A stretch of DNA of 48,433 nucleotides from Pseudonocardia nigra (GCF_019396355.1 NZ_JAHKRK010000037.1:1-48433); one strand, 5' to 3'. Positions 1 through 8,668 are shown, counted from the stretch's first letter. Translations and numbers: made by a program. The notes: a model not told the origin generated them from the sequence alone.

Positions 1-117
1 GGCCGCTGGCGAGCACTGCGCCGCATCACCGCCAGCCCCCGCAGAATCGGCGCCTACGTCAAAGCAGCGCTCGTCCTCACCCACATCGAACAACTCCAGC
101 TACGCACTTCTTGCTGA
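1..117 (+). CDS. IS transposase, C-terminal fragment (IS5-like, DDE superfamily)
   Basis: The first reading frame is open from the window edge to a TGA at 115-117 and gives 38 residues. It contains a WRALRRITASPRRIG stretch followed by a hydrophobic helix (AALVLTHIEQL). This resembles the C-terminal end of actinobacterial DDE_Tnp_4 (IS5-type) transposases. The catalytic core lies outside the window. The gene stops only 7 bases before the stop codon of the convergent hsdS gene, which ends prematurely, so this insertion probably truncated hsdS; the element's end should lie at about 118-130. The family assignment rests on a short tail only. Confidence 0.55.
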   Translation, partial: GRWRALRRITASPRRIGAYVKAALVLTHIEQLQLRTSC

Positions 118-124
118 GATCACC

Positions 125-1138
125 TCACTGACCCGCACTAGATGCGGCAAGCTCCTCAATCTGTCGCCGAACCGGAGGGCTTTGCAGGCATATCTGCGCC
201 CAGCCCGGGAGCAATTGCGACCTGTCAAGTCGAATTCGGATCAAGTAGGAGGCGAAGGAGCAGTCGAAGTCTTTCTGGGCGACCGCAGACCTGCCAATTA
301 GACCTTTCGTGCCATTAGTCCGAATAATGAGCAAGTCATCCTTTTGGATGGCGAGCCGAGTCAGATCGGGGGAATCGGTAACGGTGTACTTGATATCCGA
401 CAAGTCTATACGACCTGATTGCACGTTTGGGATCCGAAGCACGGGTCGGCCAGGGCCATCGTAGGAGCACTTCAGGGACGTTCCGTACCGAGCGTCGAGA
501 GCGACACTGCCGAGCCGCGACCATGAATCGCGCGGACACGTCGCAACGGCACTAGCTAGTGCAGCATCGCGGGCGGCGCCAATCTTGCGCATGGCCGTTG
601 CGAGATTCGAGCGGCCAACGTCGAGGCGGGAGATGTGGTCTTCGAGGGCGGCAACGATGCGTCGCTGCTCGTTCTGGGTAGGAACGGGGACTCGGATGCG
701 ACGAAGCTGCTGCTGAGGAAGGTGCTTGATCGTGCTACCGGTTGCGTACGGGATCAGTTGCCCGCTGACGCTCTGCCATTCGAGAAAGTAGCGCAGAAAT
801 CGGGCACTGATTCCAGTGTGAGGTCGAACGCGATGAAGTGCTTTTTGAAAGGCCATGTACGTTGCTGATCCCGGCCATACGGCACATCGGCCGATCTCGC
901 CACCCTCGCACACTAGAAGATCGCCGCTCTTCACTTCGTAGGTGCTTAGCTGCTCGGGAGGAATGTCCATGGTGAACACACTGGAGAGGTCCAGGCGCCC
1001 CCACTGAACGTTCACGTTTCGTAGATATGGGACCTGGTTCGTTCCTGTTTCTCGTCCTCTATCGAGCATCTTGCCGAGACTTGTCTCGGCAATTTCACCA
1101 AAGGTTGCCCATTCCCAGCCGTGAGGAAGATCGCTCAT
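125..1138 (-). CDS. hsdS: Type I restriction-modification specificity subunit HsdS, 3'-truncated
   Basis: The 337-residue product begins with the usual S-subunit opening (LPHGWEW) and a first target-recognition domain to about residue 150. A conserved helical spacer follows (residues about 150-200, with VPTQNEQRRIVAALEDHIS), then a second target-recognition domain starts near residue 205. It breaks off at the SSAGQ motif, which in intact subunits is followed by a further recognition loop and the second long helix (60-100 residues). The stop codon lies next to a transposase end, so the loss is probably due to insertion. Its ATG overlaps the hsdR stop (ATGA), so the two genes are translationally coupled. 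Base composition is visibly less GC-rich than the surrounding genome, as is common for horizontally acquired specificity genes. Half-type S subunits are known to work as dimers, so residual activity is possible but unproven. Confidence 0.88.
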   Translation of the reverse strand: MSDLPHGWEWATFGEIAETSLGKMLDRGRETGTNQVPYLRNVNVQWGRLDLSSVFTMDIPPEQLSTYEVKSGDLLVCEGGEIGRCAVWPGSATYMAFQKALHRVRPHTGISARFLRYFLEWQSVSGQLIPYATGSTIKHLPQQQLRRIRVPVPTQNEQRRIVAALEDHISRLDVGRSNLATAMRKIGAARDAALASAVATCPRDSWSRLGSVALDARYGTSLKCSYDGPGRPVLRIPNVQSGRIDLSDIKYTVTDSPDLTRLAIQKDDLLIIRTNGTKGLIGRSAVAQKDFDCSFASYLIRIRLDRSQLLPGWAQICLQSPPVRRQIEELAASSAGQ

Positions 1139-4100
1139 GCGGGAAGGGTTCTGTTCAGGTCGTTCAATATCTCCTCCGCACGGTCCTCGCCGAAGTCGCG
1201 GACGAAGCCGTCGACGCCGCCGCGTTCGGTGAACGGTACGCCGTCGAGGTCATCGGGGGTCACGCAGAGTCGGTTGGCGAGCGCCACGGCGATCTTGTTG
1301 GCCCACCACACCTGGTCGGTGGTCAGGTGCACGCCCTGCTGCTCCTGCCGGGCGAGCCAGTTGGCCAGGTTGGCCTCGACCTTGCTGCGGAAGGGCCGCA
1401 GTTCGGTGTCGAGGCCCAACTCGTAACGCAGGATGGCCATCAGCTCGGGCACGCCCTTGCGGCCGCCGTTGCCCCTCGCGATGCCGAGCTTCTGGTAGGC
1501 GCGCCAGAGGATGTCGGGGGTCCAGCGGTGCGGGGGCGCCTGGATCTTGGCGGCCAGCCGCTTGAGCGAGCGGTAGACGGCTGCGGGATCGCGGGTGGGG
1601 TCGTCAAAGGTAACCCGCATCGCGGTGATCTCGTCGGCGTTGTCGGCCATGTACCGGCGCCAGTCCTCGACGGTCTCCTCCGACCCCTTGCCGTCTATAA
1701 GTCGGGCCTCGACCGACAGCACCTCGTCGAGGGTGTGCTCGTCGTAGGGCAGGTCGTACTTGCGGCGGATGGTGAGGATGCGCTCGCGCAGCTCGGGGCG
1801 TTCGGCGAGGGTGCGGACCGCCGCCAGCACGAGGCTGCGCTGCGCGTCCTCACCGCCCGCCTGGAACGCCGCCTCCTGGGCCTCCTCGTCGGTGGCGCGT
1901 TCCAGCTCGTGAGCGATCTGCTGGATCGTCTCGCCGCCGGCCAGCTCGGCGAGTTCGGCGCGCTCGCCCGCGGTAATCTGCTGGTCGAGCTTGGCCAGGC
2001 GCGAACCGAGGGCGGCGGCCTCGTTGACGGTGATGCCTTGGCTCGCAGCCTTGTTGAGCAGCTTCTCCAGGCTGACCTGCCGCTGCGATGCGGGCTGCAG
2101 CGGTTTGGCGTCGACCAGTGGTGAATCGGTGACGCCGACCGGGTCGACGAGCAGGAACTTCTCCTTGGCCCTCGCGTCCGGGGTGACGCGCTGGAACTCG
2201 TCGGTCTCGATGGTGCGGGCCCCGCGGCCTTTCATCTGCTCGAAGTACGTCGGGCTGGACACCCCGCGCAGGAACAGCACGCACTCCAATGGTTTGACGT
2301 CGGTGCCGGTGGCGATCATGTCGACAGTGACGGCGACGCGGAACGCGGCGTCGTTGCGGAAGTCGGAGATGAGCTGCTCGGGGTCGTCGGCCTTGTAAGT
2401 GATCTTTGCGCAGAACCGGGCGTCACCGCCGAAGACCTCCCGGACGATCTCGACGATGTCGTCGGCGTGTTGGTCGGTCTTGGCGAAGATCAGGGTCTTC
2501 GGGACGTGAGTGCGGTGCGGGAAGTACTGCGGCCAGCCGTCGTGGAACTGCTGGATGACCGTGCGGACCTGGCTGGGGTTCATCACGGTGCGGCCGATGG
2601 CGTCGGCGCCGTAGTCGAGGGCGGTGTCGAGCTGCTCGTAGCGTTCCTTGCGGCTGTGCAAGTCGACGATCCGGATCGGCACGTTCGCTGGGATGCTGCC
2701 GCCCTGCTCGCCGACCACGGTGGTGATCCGCATGACGTCGAAGTCGACGTTGACGCCGTCGGACACGGCCTGCCTATAGGAGTACTGGCTGACCAGGTTC
2801 TCGTGGAAGAAGCCGAACGTCTGCGCCACCGGGGTGGCGGTCAGTCCGACCAGGTGCGCGTCGAAGTACTCCAGCACCCCACGCCAGCGGCCGTAGATTG
2901 AGCGGTGGCACTCGTCGACGATCACCATGTCGAACATCTCCGGCGGGATCGCGGCGTTGTACTCCACCTCGACGGCGTCGTCGATCTCATACTCGTCCGG
3001 TTCGTCGGTCTCGGGTAGGTCGGCGCCCCGCAGCATGGCGTACATGCGCTGCACCGTGCTGATGACGACGTGTGTCGAGTCCAGCACCACCCCGCTGCGC
3101 AGCCGCTGCACGTTGTAGAGCTCGCCGAAGGCCGTGCCGTCTTCAGGGGTGCGGTAGTTGTCGAACTCGCCGTCGGCCTGGCGTCCGAGGTTATTGCGGT
3201 CGACGAGGAACAGCACCCGCCGCGCTCCGGCGTGCCGCAGCAGCCGATAGGTCTCGGTGACCATCGTGAACGTCTTGCCGGCACCGGTTGCCATCTGGAT
3301 CAGCGCCCGTGGCCGGTCATCGCCGAGGGATGCCTCCAGTCCGGTGATGGCCTGCACCTGCGCCTCGCGCAGCTCGTCGACGGGCAGCGCCGGCATCTGC
3401 CGCAGCCGATGGCGCAGCGTCGGAGCCTCCGGGTCGGCGTCGGCCTCGCGCATCCACCGGGCGACCGTGGCGGGCTGGTGGAAGGAGAAGACTCGACGTG
3501 GGCGGACGATCGGGTCGAGGCCATTGGTGAACCGGGTGTCCACGCCGGTGGACTCGTAGCGGAACGGAAGCGGGCGTCGCCAGGCCACGAGCTGAAGGTC
3601 CGCACCCAGGCTGGCGGCGTAGCGCCCGGTCTGCCGGTCGACCCCGCCCAGGCTCCGGCCCTCACGCTTGGCCTCGATGACACCGACCAGCTTCGCGTCG
3701 ACGTAGAGCAGGTAGTCGGCGGGGCCGGTCTCGGTGGGCACCTCGCGGACGGCGACCCCCTGGGCGGCGTGCACGTTGGTGGCCGCGCGATCTTGAACGG
3801 CCCATCCCGCTGCGGCCAGCATGCGGTCGATGATCCGCCGGGTCTGCGCCTCGGTGAGCAGGGGCCGGCTCGCCACGGTCGACCGCTCGACGTACTCCTC
3901 ACGTACCGCCGCATCGATCGGGCTGGCGGCCGACGCCCTGGCCGAGAGCTGCTGCTGCAACGCTCCGACCTGGGCGGAGAGCTGCGTGACCAGCGCCTGC
4001 AGGCCGGCTTGGTCCCCGATCGCGCGCAGGATCGCCTGGTTGGCCGCCGCCTGTGCCGCGGCATCGGCCGCGGCCTGTGCCTTGTGCTCCTCGACCGAGG

Positions 4101-4638
4101 TCTTCATCTCGACCAGCTCGGCGTGATAGGCGTCCAGCAGCTGGTGCAGCTCGGCGTAGGCGGCGGGATCGCCACCGGCCGGTGTCGTGGCCGGGCCGGG
4201 TTGCGGTGGTACGAACGGCGGAGCGCCGTCCGCGCGGCCGCTGACCGTCCGGTGGAACCACGCGCCCAGCTCGTAGCAGGCACGGACGAGCAGCAGCGCG
4301 TCACGCTGGGCGTCGTAGCCCTCATGCGCGGCCTGGTTGCCGACGGTCCGAACTCGGTCAAACCAGTCGCGTACCCGGGCACTCAGGAACCCCTGATCGC
4401 TGAGCACCTTGAGTCGCTGGAACTGCTTGGAGGGCATCTTCGGGATGCCGAACTGGATGAACGCCTGCTCGACAAGCGCCTCACCGAACTGCCGGCATTT
4501 GATCATCGCCGTGTTCGGGTCGGCATAGACCGACGCCTCCGCCATGGCCCCGTACACGACGAGCAGCTGCTCGTAGGCCAACAGGTAGCCGAAGTTCGGA
4601 GCGCTGTCGGCCAGCGCACGGACCTTCGGATCAACCAC
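1135..4638 (-). CDS. hsdR: Type I restriction enzyme R subunit HsdR
   Basis: A 1167-residue protein, the usual length for EcoKI/EcoEI-type R subunits. Residues about 1-135 form a DUF4145-type helical domain, 160-240 are coiled-coil-like and Ala/Gln-rich, and the PD-(D/E)xK nuclease sits at about 290-360, with D308 and an EAK triad at 322-324. The translocase follows, with Walker A ATGAGKT at 450-456, DECH at 575-578 and TAT at 600-602. The C-terminal part (after about 900) fits the EcoEI R C-terminal domain. It cuts unmodified DNA after ATP-driven translocation, together with HsdM and HsdS. The GTG start is preceded by a GGGGGAGGCGG ribosome site. The gene is upstream of and overlaps hsdS. 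No hsdM is visible in the window, so it either lies beyond the left edge or has been lost. Confidence 0.95.
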   Translation of the reverse strand: MVDPKVRALADSAPNFGYLLAYEQLLVVYGAMAEASVYADPNTAMIKCRQFGEALVEQAFIQFGIPKMPSKQFQRLKVLSDQGFLSARVRDWFDRVRTVGNQAAHEGYDAQRDALLLVRACYELGAWFHRTVSGRADGAPPFVPPQPGPATTPAGGDPAAYAELHQLLDAYHAELVEMKTSVEEHKAQAAADAAAQAAANQAILRAIGDQAGLQALVTQLSAQVGALQQQLSARASAASPIDAAVREEYVERSTVASRPLLTEAQTRRIIDRMLAAAGWAVQDRAATNVHAAQGVAVREVPTETGPADYLLYVDAKLVGVIEAKREGRSLGGVDRQTGRYAASLGADLQLVAWRRPLPFRYESTGVDTRFTNGLDPIVRPRRVFSFHQPATVARWMREADADPEAPTLRHRLRQMPALPVDELREAQVQAITGLEASLGDDRPRALIQMATGAGKTFTMVTETYRLLRHAGARRVLFLVDRNNLGRQADGEFDNYRTPEDGTAFGELYNVQRLRSGVVLDSTHVVISTVQRMYAMLRGADLPETDEPDEYEIDDAVEVEYNAAIPPEMFDMVIVDECHRSIYGRWRGVLEYFDAHLVGLTATPVAQTFGFFHENLVSQYSYRQAVSDGVNVDFDVMRITTVVGEQGGSIPANVPIRIVDLHSRKERYEQLDTALDYGADAIGRTVMNPSQVRTVIQQFHDGWPQYFPHRTHVPKTLIFAKTDQHADDIVEIVREVFGGDARFCAKITYKADDPEQLISDFRNDAAFRVAVTVDMIATGTDVKPLECVLFLRGVSSPTYFEQMKGRGARTIETDEFQRVTPDARAKEKFLLVDPVGVTDSPLVDAKPLQPASQRQVSLEKLLNKAASQGITVNEAAALGSRLAKLDQQITAGERAELAELAGGETIQQIAHELERATDEEAQEAAFQAGGEDAQRSLVLAAVRTLAERPELRERILTIRRKYDLPYDEHTLDEVLSVEARLIDGKGSEETVEDWRRYMADNADEITAMRVTFDDPTRDPAAVYRSLKRLAAKIQAPPHRWTPDILWRAYQKLGIARGNGGRKGVPELMAILRYELGLDTELRPFRSKVEANLANWLARQEQQGVHLTTDQVWWANKIAVALANRLCVTPDDLDGVPFTERGGVDGFVRDFGEDRAEEILNDLNRTLPA

Positions 4639-5210
4639 AGCGCTCCGCCTCCCCCTGCCGGATCACCCCCGCCCCCGCGGACCCAAGATCGCGGAGCGTG
4701 CGCAAGACGTTACCCACGCGCACTCGACCGAGGTAGCGCGATTTCGCTTCGACCAGGCCCACGTGATCCGGCTCGGGCTCGCTGGACCCTCTCCGAGTCC
4801 GGCAGCTGATCCCGGTCACGCCGCGTCGCCGGTCACAACCTCGGACCATGCCCCGCCGTAGCTCCGGCTGTCGGGCTGGCTGCGTGTTGCCCCCGCCGCG
4901 ACGACGACCATCCGGCAGAGTGGTATCGGCTCGGGTGCGCCGCGACGACTCGTAGAGCGGGGGTTCCTCTGAGGCGTGTGCACGCCGCCGTCGCGGCCGT
5001 GGTCCTCTGTCGCGACCGCTAACCACCGGTGTTTGCCAGGCCCCCTGAACCGAGCCCCACCGGAGCGCCCTTGCCTGAGTTTGGTCTCTGGACCCGACAG
5101 TCCCGGAGGTGAGCGCCGTGCAGCCTGCCTTCGGGGCCGCACACCTCGCTTCAGTGCGCTCGGTGCCCAGGCCAGACGCGCTCCTGCCGTCGGTGACCCG
5201 AGTAGACTGA
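4639..5210. other. 572-bp stretch without a convincing gene
   Basis: Open frames exist on both strands, but none shows a recognisable family, a good start site or a plausible amino-acid composition; most are Arg/Pro-rich as expected of GC-rich noncoding frames. The stretch must hold the promoter of hsdR, whose ribosome site is at about 4643-4655, and the 3' end of the gasdermin-like gene's transcript. A minus-strand frame running into the hsdR start looks more protein-like near its end (around 4640-4780) and could be the tail of a decayed gene, but this cannot be supported. Confidence 0.5.
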
Positions 5211-5957
5211 TCAGGAGTCAGTCAGGCCGACATGGCGCGGGGCGACGCGGAGGACCTCGTCACTCCCAAAGTCGCCCTCCCCTGTCGCTTCCCGAGGCGC
5301 ATCTAAGTACGCATTATGCACGTCGTCGCGCAGAAGGCGACGGCGGACGAAGAGCGCTTCGTAGAGAGGCGTCGACGGCCCCAACACCCACGTCGCAGCC
5401 CGACCACCGGTTACGGTGACACCTGCTCCCGCACGGACCGTCGTCGGCATCCCCAGCTGCGCTGCATCGGCCTGCACACTCACCTCGGCACCATCGGTCT
5501 CGCCAACCACCAGTGTGCACATCGAGAACGAGCGGACGGCGGTGACGAGGTACCAACCGTCTTCCCACACGGTCCGTCGACGCAGTGAGGAGAGTGCCGT
5601 CCGAACCTCTGCCAACCGCCGGTACTCGGTCACGGTCCCACCACCGGCTGCGAACAGGAAGGCGTTGGCCCGGGCGAAGCGGCCGCGCAATCCAGCTCCT
5701 GGCGCCTCGGCCTCACCGACAGCCCCGATGGAGACACCGTCCTGCAAGAACAACCGTTCCGCGCCGGCACGGCTGACCACGGTGCCGACTTGCTCGGTGC
5801 GGGCCAGACGGTCGACGTGGGTCTCGACCTGCAATCCTCCACCGTGTCGACTCCGGCTGACCACGTCGCCCACCCGCAGTCGCCGATCAGGAAGCCAAGT
5901 GGCGAGTACCCCCTCCGCGTCCCACACGGCTTGCGCGTAGTTGTTGGGCAACGCCAT
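5211..5957 (-). CDS. Candidate bacterial gasdermin (bGSDM-like pore-forming effector)
   Basis: A 248-residue protein, the size of bacterial gasdermins (about 240-280). The ATG at 5957 has a GGGAGAG ribosome site; longer readings only run into the upstream gene. The layout fits the gasdermin fold: an N-terminal part with LPDRRLRVGDVVSR (residues 22-35), a central FARANAFLFAAGGG strand (94-107), a helix at 110-125, then W131-x5-YLVTAV (136-141) and a run of alternating beta strands (146-205) closing with STPLYEALFVRRRLL. Known bGSDMs show the same order, including a Y-(L/V)-(V/I)-T-x-V strand and a TPL motif before the last strand. Residues about 206-248 would be the inhibitory tail removed by a protease. 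It lies 41 bp downstream of a CHAT protease, the classic partner. Odd: no cysteine near the N-terminus (only Cys147), whereas characterised members are palmitoylated there. The family call is from remembered pattern, not a search. Confidence 0.65.
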   Translation of the reverse strand: MALPNNYAQAVWDAEGVLATWLPDRRLRVGDVVSRSRHGGGLQVETHVDRLARTEQVGTVVSRAGAERLFLQDGVSIGAVGEAEAPGAGLRGRFARANAFLFAAGGGTVTEYRRLAEVRTALSSLRRRTVWEDGWYLVTAVRSFSMCTLVVGETDGAEVSVQADAAQLGMPTTVRAGAGVTVTGGRAATWVLGPSTPLYEALFVRRRLLRDDVHNAYLDAPREATGEGDFGSDEVLRVAPRHVGLTDS

Positions 5958-5998
5958 GTGCGGCTCTCCCGAGATCCAGTGGTGCGCCGAGCGTAGGT

Positions 5999-8002
5999 TC
6001 AGACTGGCATTGTCCCGTGCACCGCCAGGCCCCAGCGGTGCAGCACGGTCGGCTCGGCCGTTTCCCTGGCCTCCGCCAATGCCCGATCGAGCCGACCGTG
6101 TCGGGCGATGCCGGCGATCGTAGCGCTCACGACCTCGGCCGTTGAGCGGGCCGGTAACGGCCACAGCCCGCCGATCACGGTCGCGACACCACTGAGCAGC
6201 ATGGCGGCGGGCAGGTTTATGGGGAACGACACCGGCGGTGCGGCCGCGGACCAGCAGGCGGCGACCAGTGCTACCCGGGCAGGCGCGGCGGTGGCAAGAT
6301 CGAGCGCACTGAGCGGCTGCCCGCCGCCGCCGGTCTGGAACTGCAAGCCTCGCCCGTGTCCGTGAGCGAACACGATCAGCAGGTCGCACGCCGCCAGGTG
6401 ATCGATGCGACGGGAGAACTGGACCTCCAGGAGCCCTGCCGCGCGTGCCTCCTGCAACGCGTCGAACACGAGCTGGGCGCCCGGGGCGTCGTCGTCGATC
6501 ACTGCGGTGACCCGGCGGAGCGGCACGGCTGTGGCGACCAGTCCAGCGTGCACCGACAGGGACGGTGCGAGGGTCACGTGCGTGTGCGAGAACAGGTCCG
6601 TCGCCTGCCACGGGATCGACCACAGCGGACCGTCCGGCACGACGAGCAGCGACGGAAGACGCCCATCCGTCGCGCGTTCGATCAGTCCCCTGGGGAGCAA
6701 TGTGCGGATGAGCTCATCCGTCGCGGCCGGACCGATCGAGGCGATCGTTTTGGGGTCACCAGTGGCCAACTGGTCGATGAGCAGGCTCGCGGCGGAATCG
6801 AGCGTGGCCTTCTTGATCGCCAATCCGTCGGGTGGCACGACGTAGAGACCCAGCACGGAGAGTTGACCGGTGGAGAGCATCCGCTGGCGGCGCAGGAGGA
6901 GAGCCGGCTGGCCGCGAAGACCGCCGAGACATCGACCCAGGTCCGGCCACACCGGCTGGCTCTGCGCGAGCCCCATTAGTCGGGCTTGCGCAATTGCCGG
7001 TACTTCGTCGCCGGTGAGGTCCACGAGCTCCGACAGCCCCGCATCGGCCAGCGCTTCCACCAGCTCGGTGAGAACGTTTGCCGCCTCAGCGGTCGTCGCC
7101 AACGTCAGCAGGTCGATGATGATGTCGAGACCGGCACGCGCCACCGGTGGGACCCGGCCGAAACGTTGGCGCCGCCGCAAGTGTCCGACCGCCAGCATCA
7201 GACCCTGCCGGGCGGACTGCACGTCGATGTCCTCCGTTGACAGGGCGGTGAGCGTGCGGTGCAAGCCCTCCAGCAGATCGTCGTCGGTCTGCACGCGCAG
7301 CGCAGCGATCTCGTCGGCCAATGAGGCGGCCGCGTTCGGCCGGTCCTCCGCCCGCACCGCTTCGCCAGCGGCGTGAAGTGCCCAGGTCTCGTCCGGGTGC
7401 AGGGTCGCCCGCAGGGCTTCCGCAGACCGCGCCGCGAGGTCATCAGCGGGCAGCGAAGCCGCCCGGTCGTAGGCGTCTCTGATCATGGCGGGGTCCCGGG
7501 TGATGACGGCAGCGGTCAGCAGAGCCATTGCCTCGTGCGAGGCCCCGAGGGACCCACGGCGTGCCAATGCCTCCGTGGCGGCCCAGAGTGCGACGTCGTG
7601 CTGCTCCACGCGACGCGCGGACACGGCGACGTTGACGAGGTCCACTGCTGGCTGATCACCAGCACCGCGTACGGCCAGCAAGCCGAGCGCCGCGCTCGTG
7701 AGTGACCGCGCAGTGTCGCTGATCTCGGTCCGAAGCAGCGCCCGTGCACAGCCGAGGGCCGCGGAGATCAGATCGTCACGCAGTGGCGTGTCCGGTCGGT
7801 ACGCCGACCACACGCCCCCGACGGCCACGGCGAGCAGCTCCGTCGGGGCCTGCTCGTCCGCCAACACGTTGATCATGAGTCGCGCCGATTCGGCGTCGCC
7901 GGGTTGCGCCGGCTCGATGCAGCGACGGCAGAGCTGCTCGGCTAACGCGGCGACGGTGGCCGCAACGCGTTCGTTCACCGGCCCATCATGAGGTTCCGGC
8001 AC
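5999..8002 (-). CDS. CHAT-domain caspase-like protease with helical N-terminal domain
   Basis: A 667-residue protein with a GTG start at 8002. The C-terminal 270 residues form a CHAT (caspase HetF-associated TPR) domain: a SLLVVPDGPLWSIPW strand-turn typical of the family, the FAHGHGRG motif with the probable catalytic His at about 547-549, and ALVAACWSA with the catalytic Cys583, then the GLWPLPARS strand. Residues about 1-380 are Ala/Leu-rich helices with heptad-like spacing, probably an alpha-solenoid sensor or regulatory domain; no named domain is recognised. It is the first gene of a two-gene unit with the gasdermin-like protein 41 bp downstream. In known systems such a protease, once activated by phage infection, cleaves the gasdermin tail and releases membrane pores. 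The trigger is unknown. Confidence 0.85.
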   Translation of the reverse strand: MPEPHDGPVNERVAATVAALAEQLCRRCIEPAQPGDAESARLMINVLADEQAPTELLAVAVGGVWSAYRPDTPLRDDLISAALGCARALLRTEISDTARSLTSAALGLLAVRGAGDQPAVDLVNVAVSARRVEQHDVALWAATEALARRGSLGASHEAMALLTAAVITRDPAMIRDAYDRAASLPADDLAARSAEALRATLHPDETWALHAAGEAVRAEDRPNAAASLADEIAALRVQTDDDLLEGLHRTLTALSTEDIDVQSARQGLMLAVGHLRRRQRFGRVPPVARAGLDIIIDLLTLATTAEAANVLTELVEALADAGLSELVDLTGDEVPAIAQARLMGLAQSQPVWPDLGRCLGGLRGQPALLLRRQRMLSTGQLSVLGLYVVPPDGLAIKKATLDSAASLLIDQLATGDPKTIASIGPAATDELIRTLLPRGLIERATDGRLPSLLVVPDGPLWSIPWQATDLFSHTHVTLAPSLSVHAGLVATAVPLRRVTAVIDDDAPGAQLVFDALQEARAAGLLEVQFSRRIDHLAACDLLIVFAHGHGRGLQFQTGGGGQPLSALDLATAAPARVALVAACWSAAAPPVSFPINLPAAMLLSGVATVIGGLWPLPARSTAEVVSATIAGIARHGRLDRALAEARETAEPTVLHRWGLAVHGTMPV

Positions 8003-8475
8003 GGTGCGACGTGGTCCGGCCCTCGGCCGGTAGACGGACCACCAGATGCGGGCGGGAACCGCTGGTCAATCATGCAGCTGCGCCTCATCCCGCCCTCGAC
8101 GGCGGCGCGCAACTCCCAGCCGTCCGACCACCATCAGTGTGGCTGGACACGTCGCCGTCGCAGAACCTGTCCGAACCACCCCGGGGGCACAGGTTCGAGT
8201 CCCGCCGGGGCGGCGGCCGAGACGGGCGACGAACCTCCGGCTTGGTCGCTGCGGCCGCCACCACCGGCATACAACACCGAACCGCCCAGCCTGCCCGCAT
8301 CGCACCACGCGTGGCTACGACACCGCGATGGCCCGGACAGCACACCACGGTCCCCATGGGCAGCGATTCCGGACAGGACTACCTGGACCCCACCGCACGC
8401 CGCCGACTTCGAAAGCAAGCCCGGCCGTTCCGAACCTGCCTGACGTGACCAGCATCATGCCGAGCTGACCCGAGA
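8003..8475. other. Intergenic stretch upstream of the CHAT/gasdermin unit, no gene seen
   Basis: This GC-rich stretch has overlapping open frames in most readings, all Pro/Arg/Thr-rich and without family features. It must carry the promoter of the protease gene, but I cannot name -10/-35 boxes with confidence. A tRNA-like T-loop (GGTTCGAGTCC at about 8192-8202) occurs here, but the flanking stem and acceptor do not pair. The minus-strand frame near 8380-8557 reads WSKSGA near its start, a phrase also met at the C-terminal tails of actinobacterial tyrosine recombinases, so a remnant of an integrase end is possible. Confidence 0.4.
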
Positions 8476-8539
8476 ATCTGGAGCAGACGTTGACCCCATT
8501 TCGCCGGTCAGAACGCCGTGCTCCAGATTTGCTCCAGAT
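8476..8539. repeat. Three copies of TGCTCCAGAT (one inverted), possible integrase arm sites
   Basis: The 10-mer ATCTGGAGCA at 8476-8485 is repeated in inverted orientation at 8519-8528 (TGCTCCAGAT) and again in direct orientation at 8530-8539, only one base further on. The group lies about 130 bp from a 3' half of a tRNA-Pro gene that looks like an integrase core site. Tyrosine recombinases of integrative elements bind short direct or inverted arm-type repeats at such distances, so that role is plausible. An operator for a regulator is an alternative. The repeats themselves are seen directly; the function is inference. Confidence 0.5.
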
Positions 8540-8668
8540 ACGTGCCCAACCACTCAAACCATGATCGACAAAAGATCAACTCAAGGATCACGACAGGCAC
8601 GAGTTTCCGCAGGTCAGACAGAACGAAAGGGTGACATCCCCGTCACAGAGGATGCCGCCCTTCGACCA

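Noticed and set aside
3070..4809. Open plus-strand frame opposite hsdR
   Set aside because: Shadow of the hsdR frame, no family features; hsdR is certain.
4639..5026. Possible tail of a gene upstream of hsdR (VEAKSRYLGRVRVGNVLRTL)
   Set aside because: Looks protein-like only over about 45 residues, with no start, no family and an Arg-rich upstream; not supported as a gene.
8183..8215. tRNA-like T-loop GGTTCGAGTCC on the plus strand
   Set aside because: The T-stem does not pair beyond two bases, no acceptor or anticodon arm can be built, so it is not called a tRNA or an attachment site.
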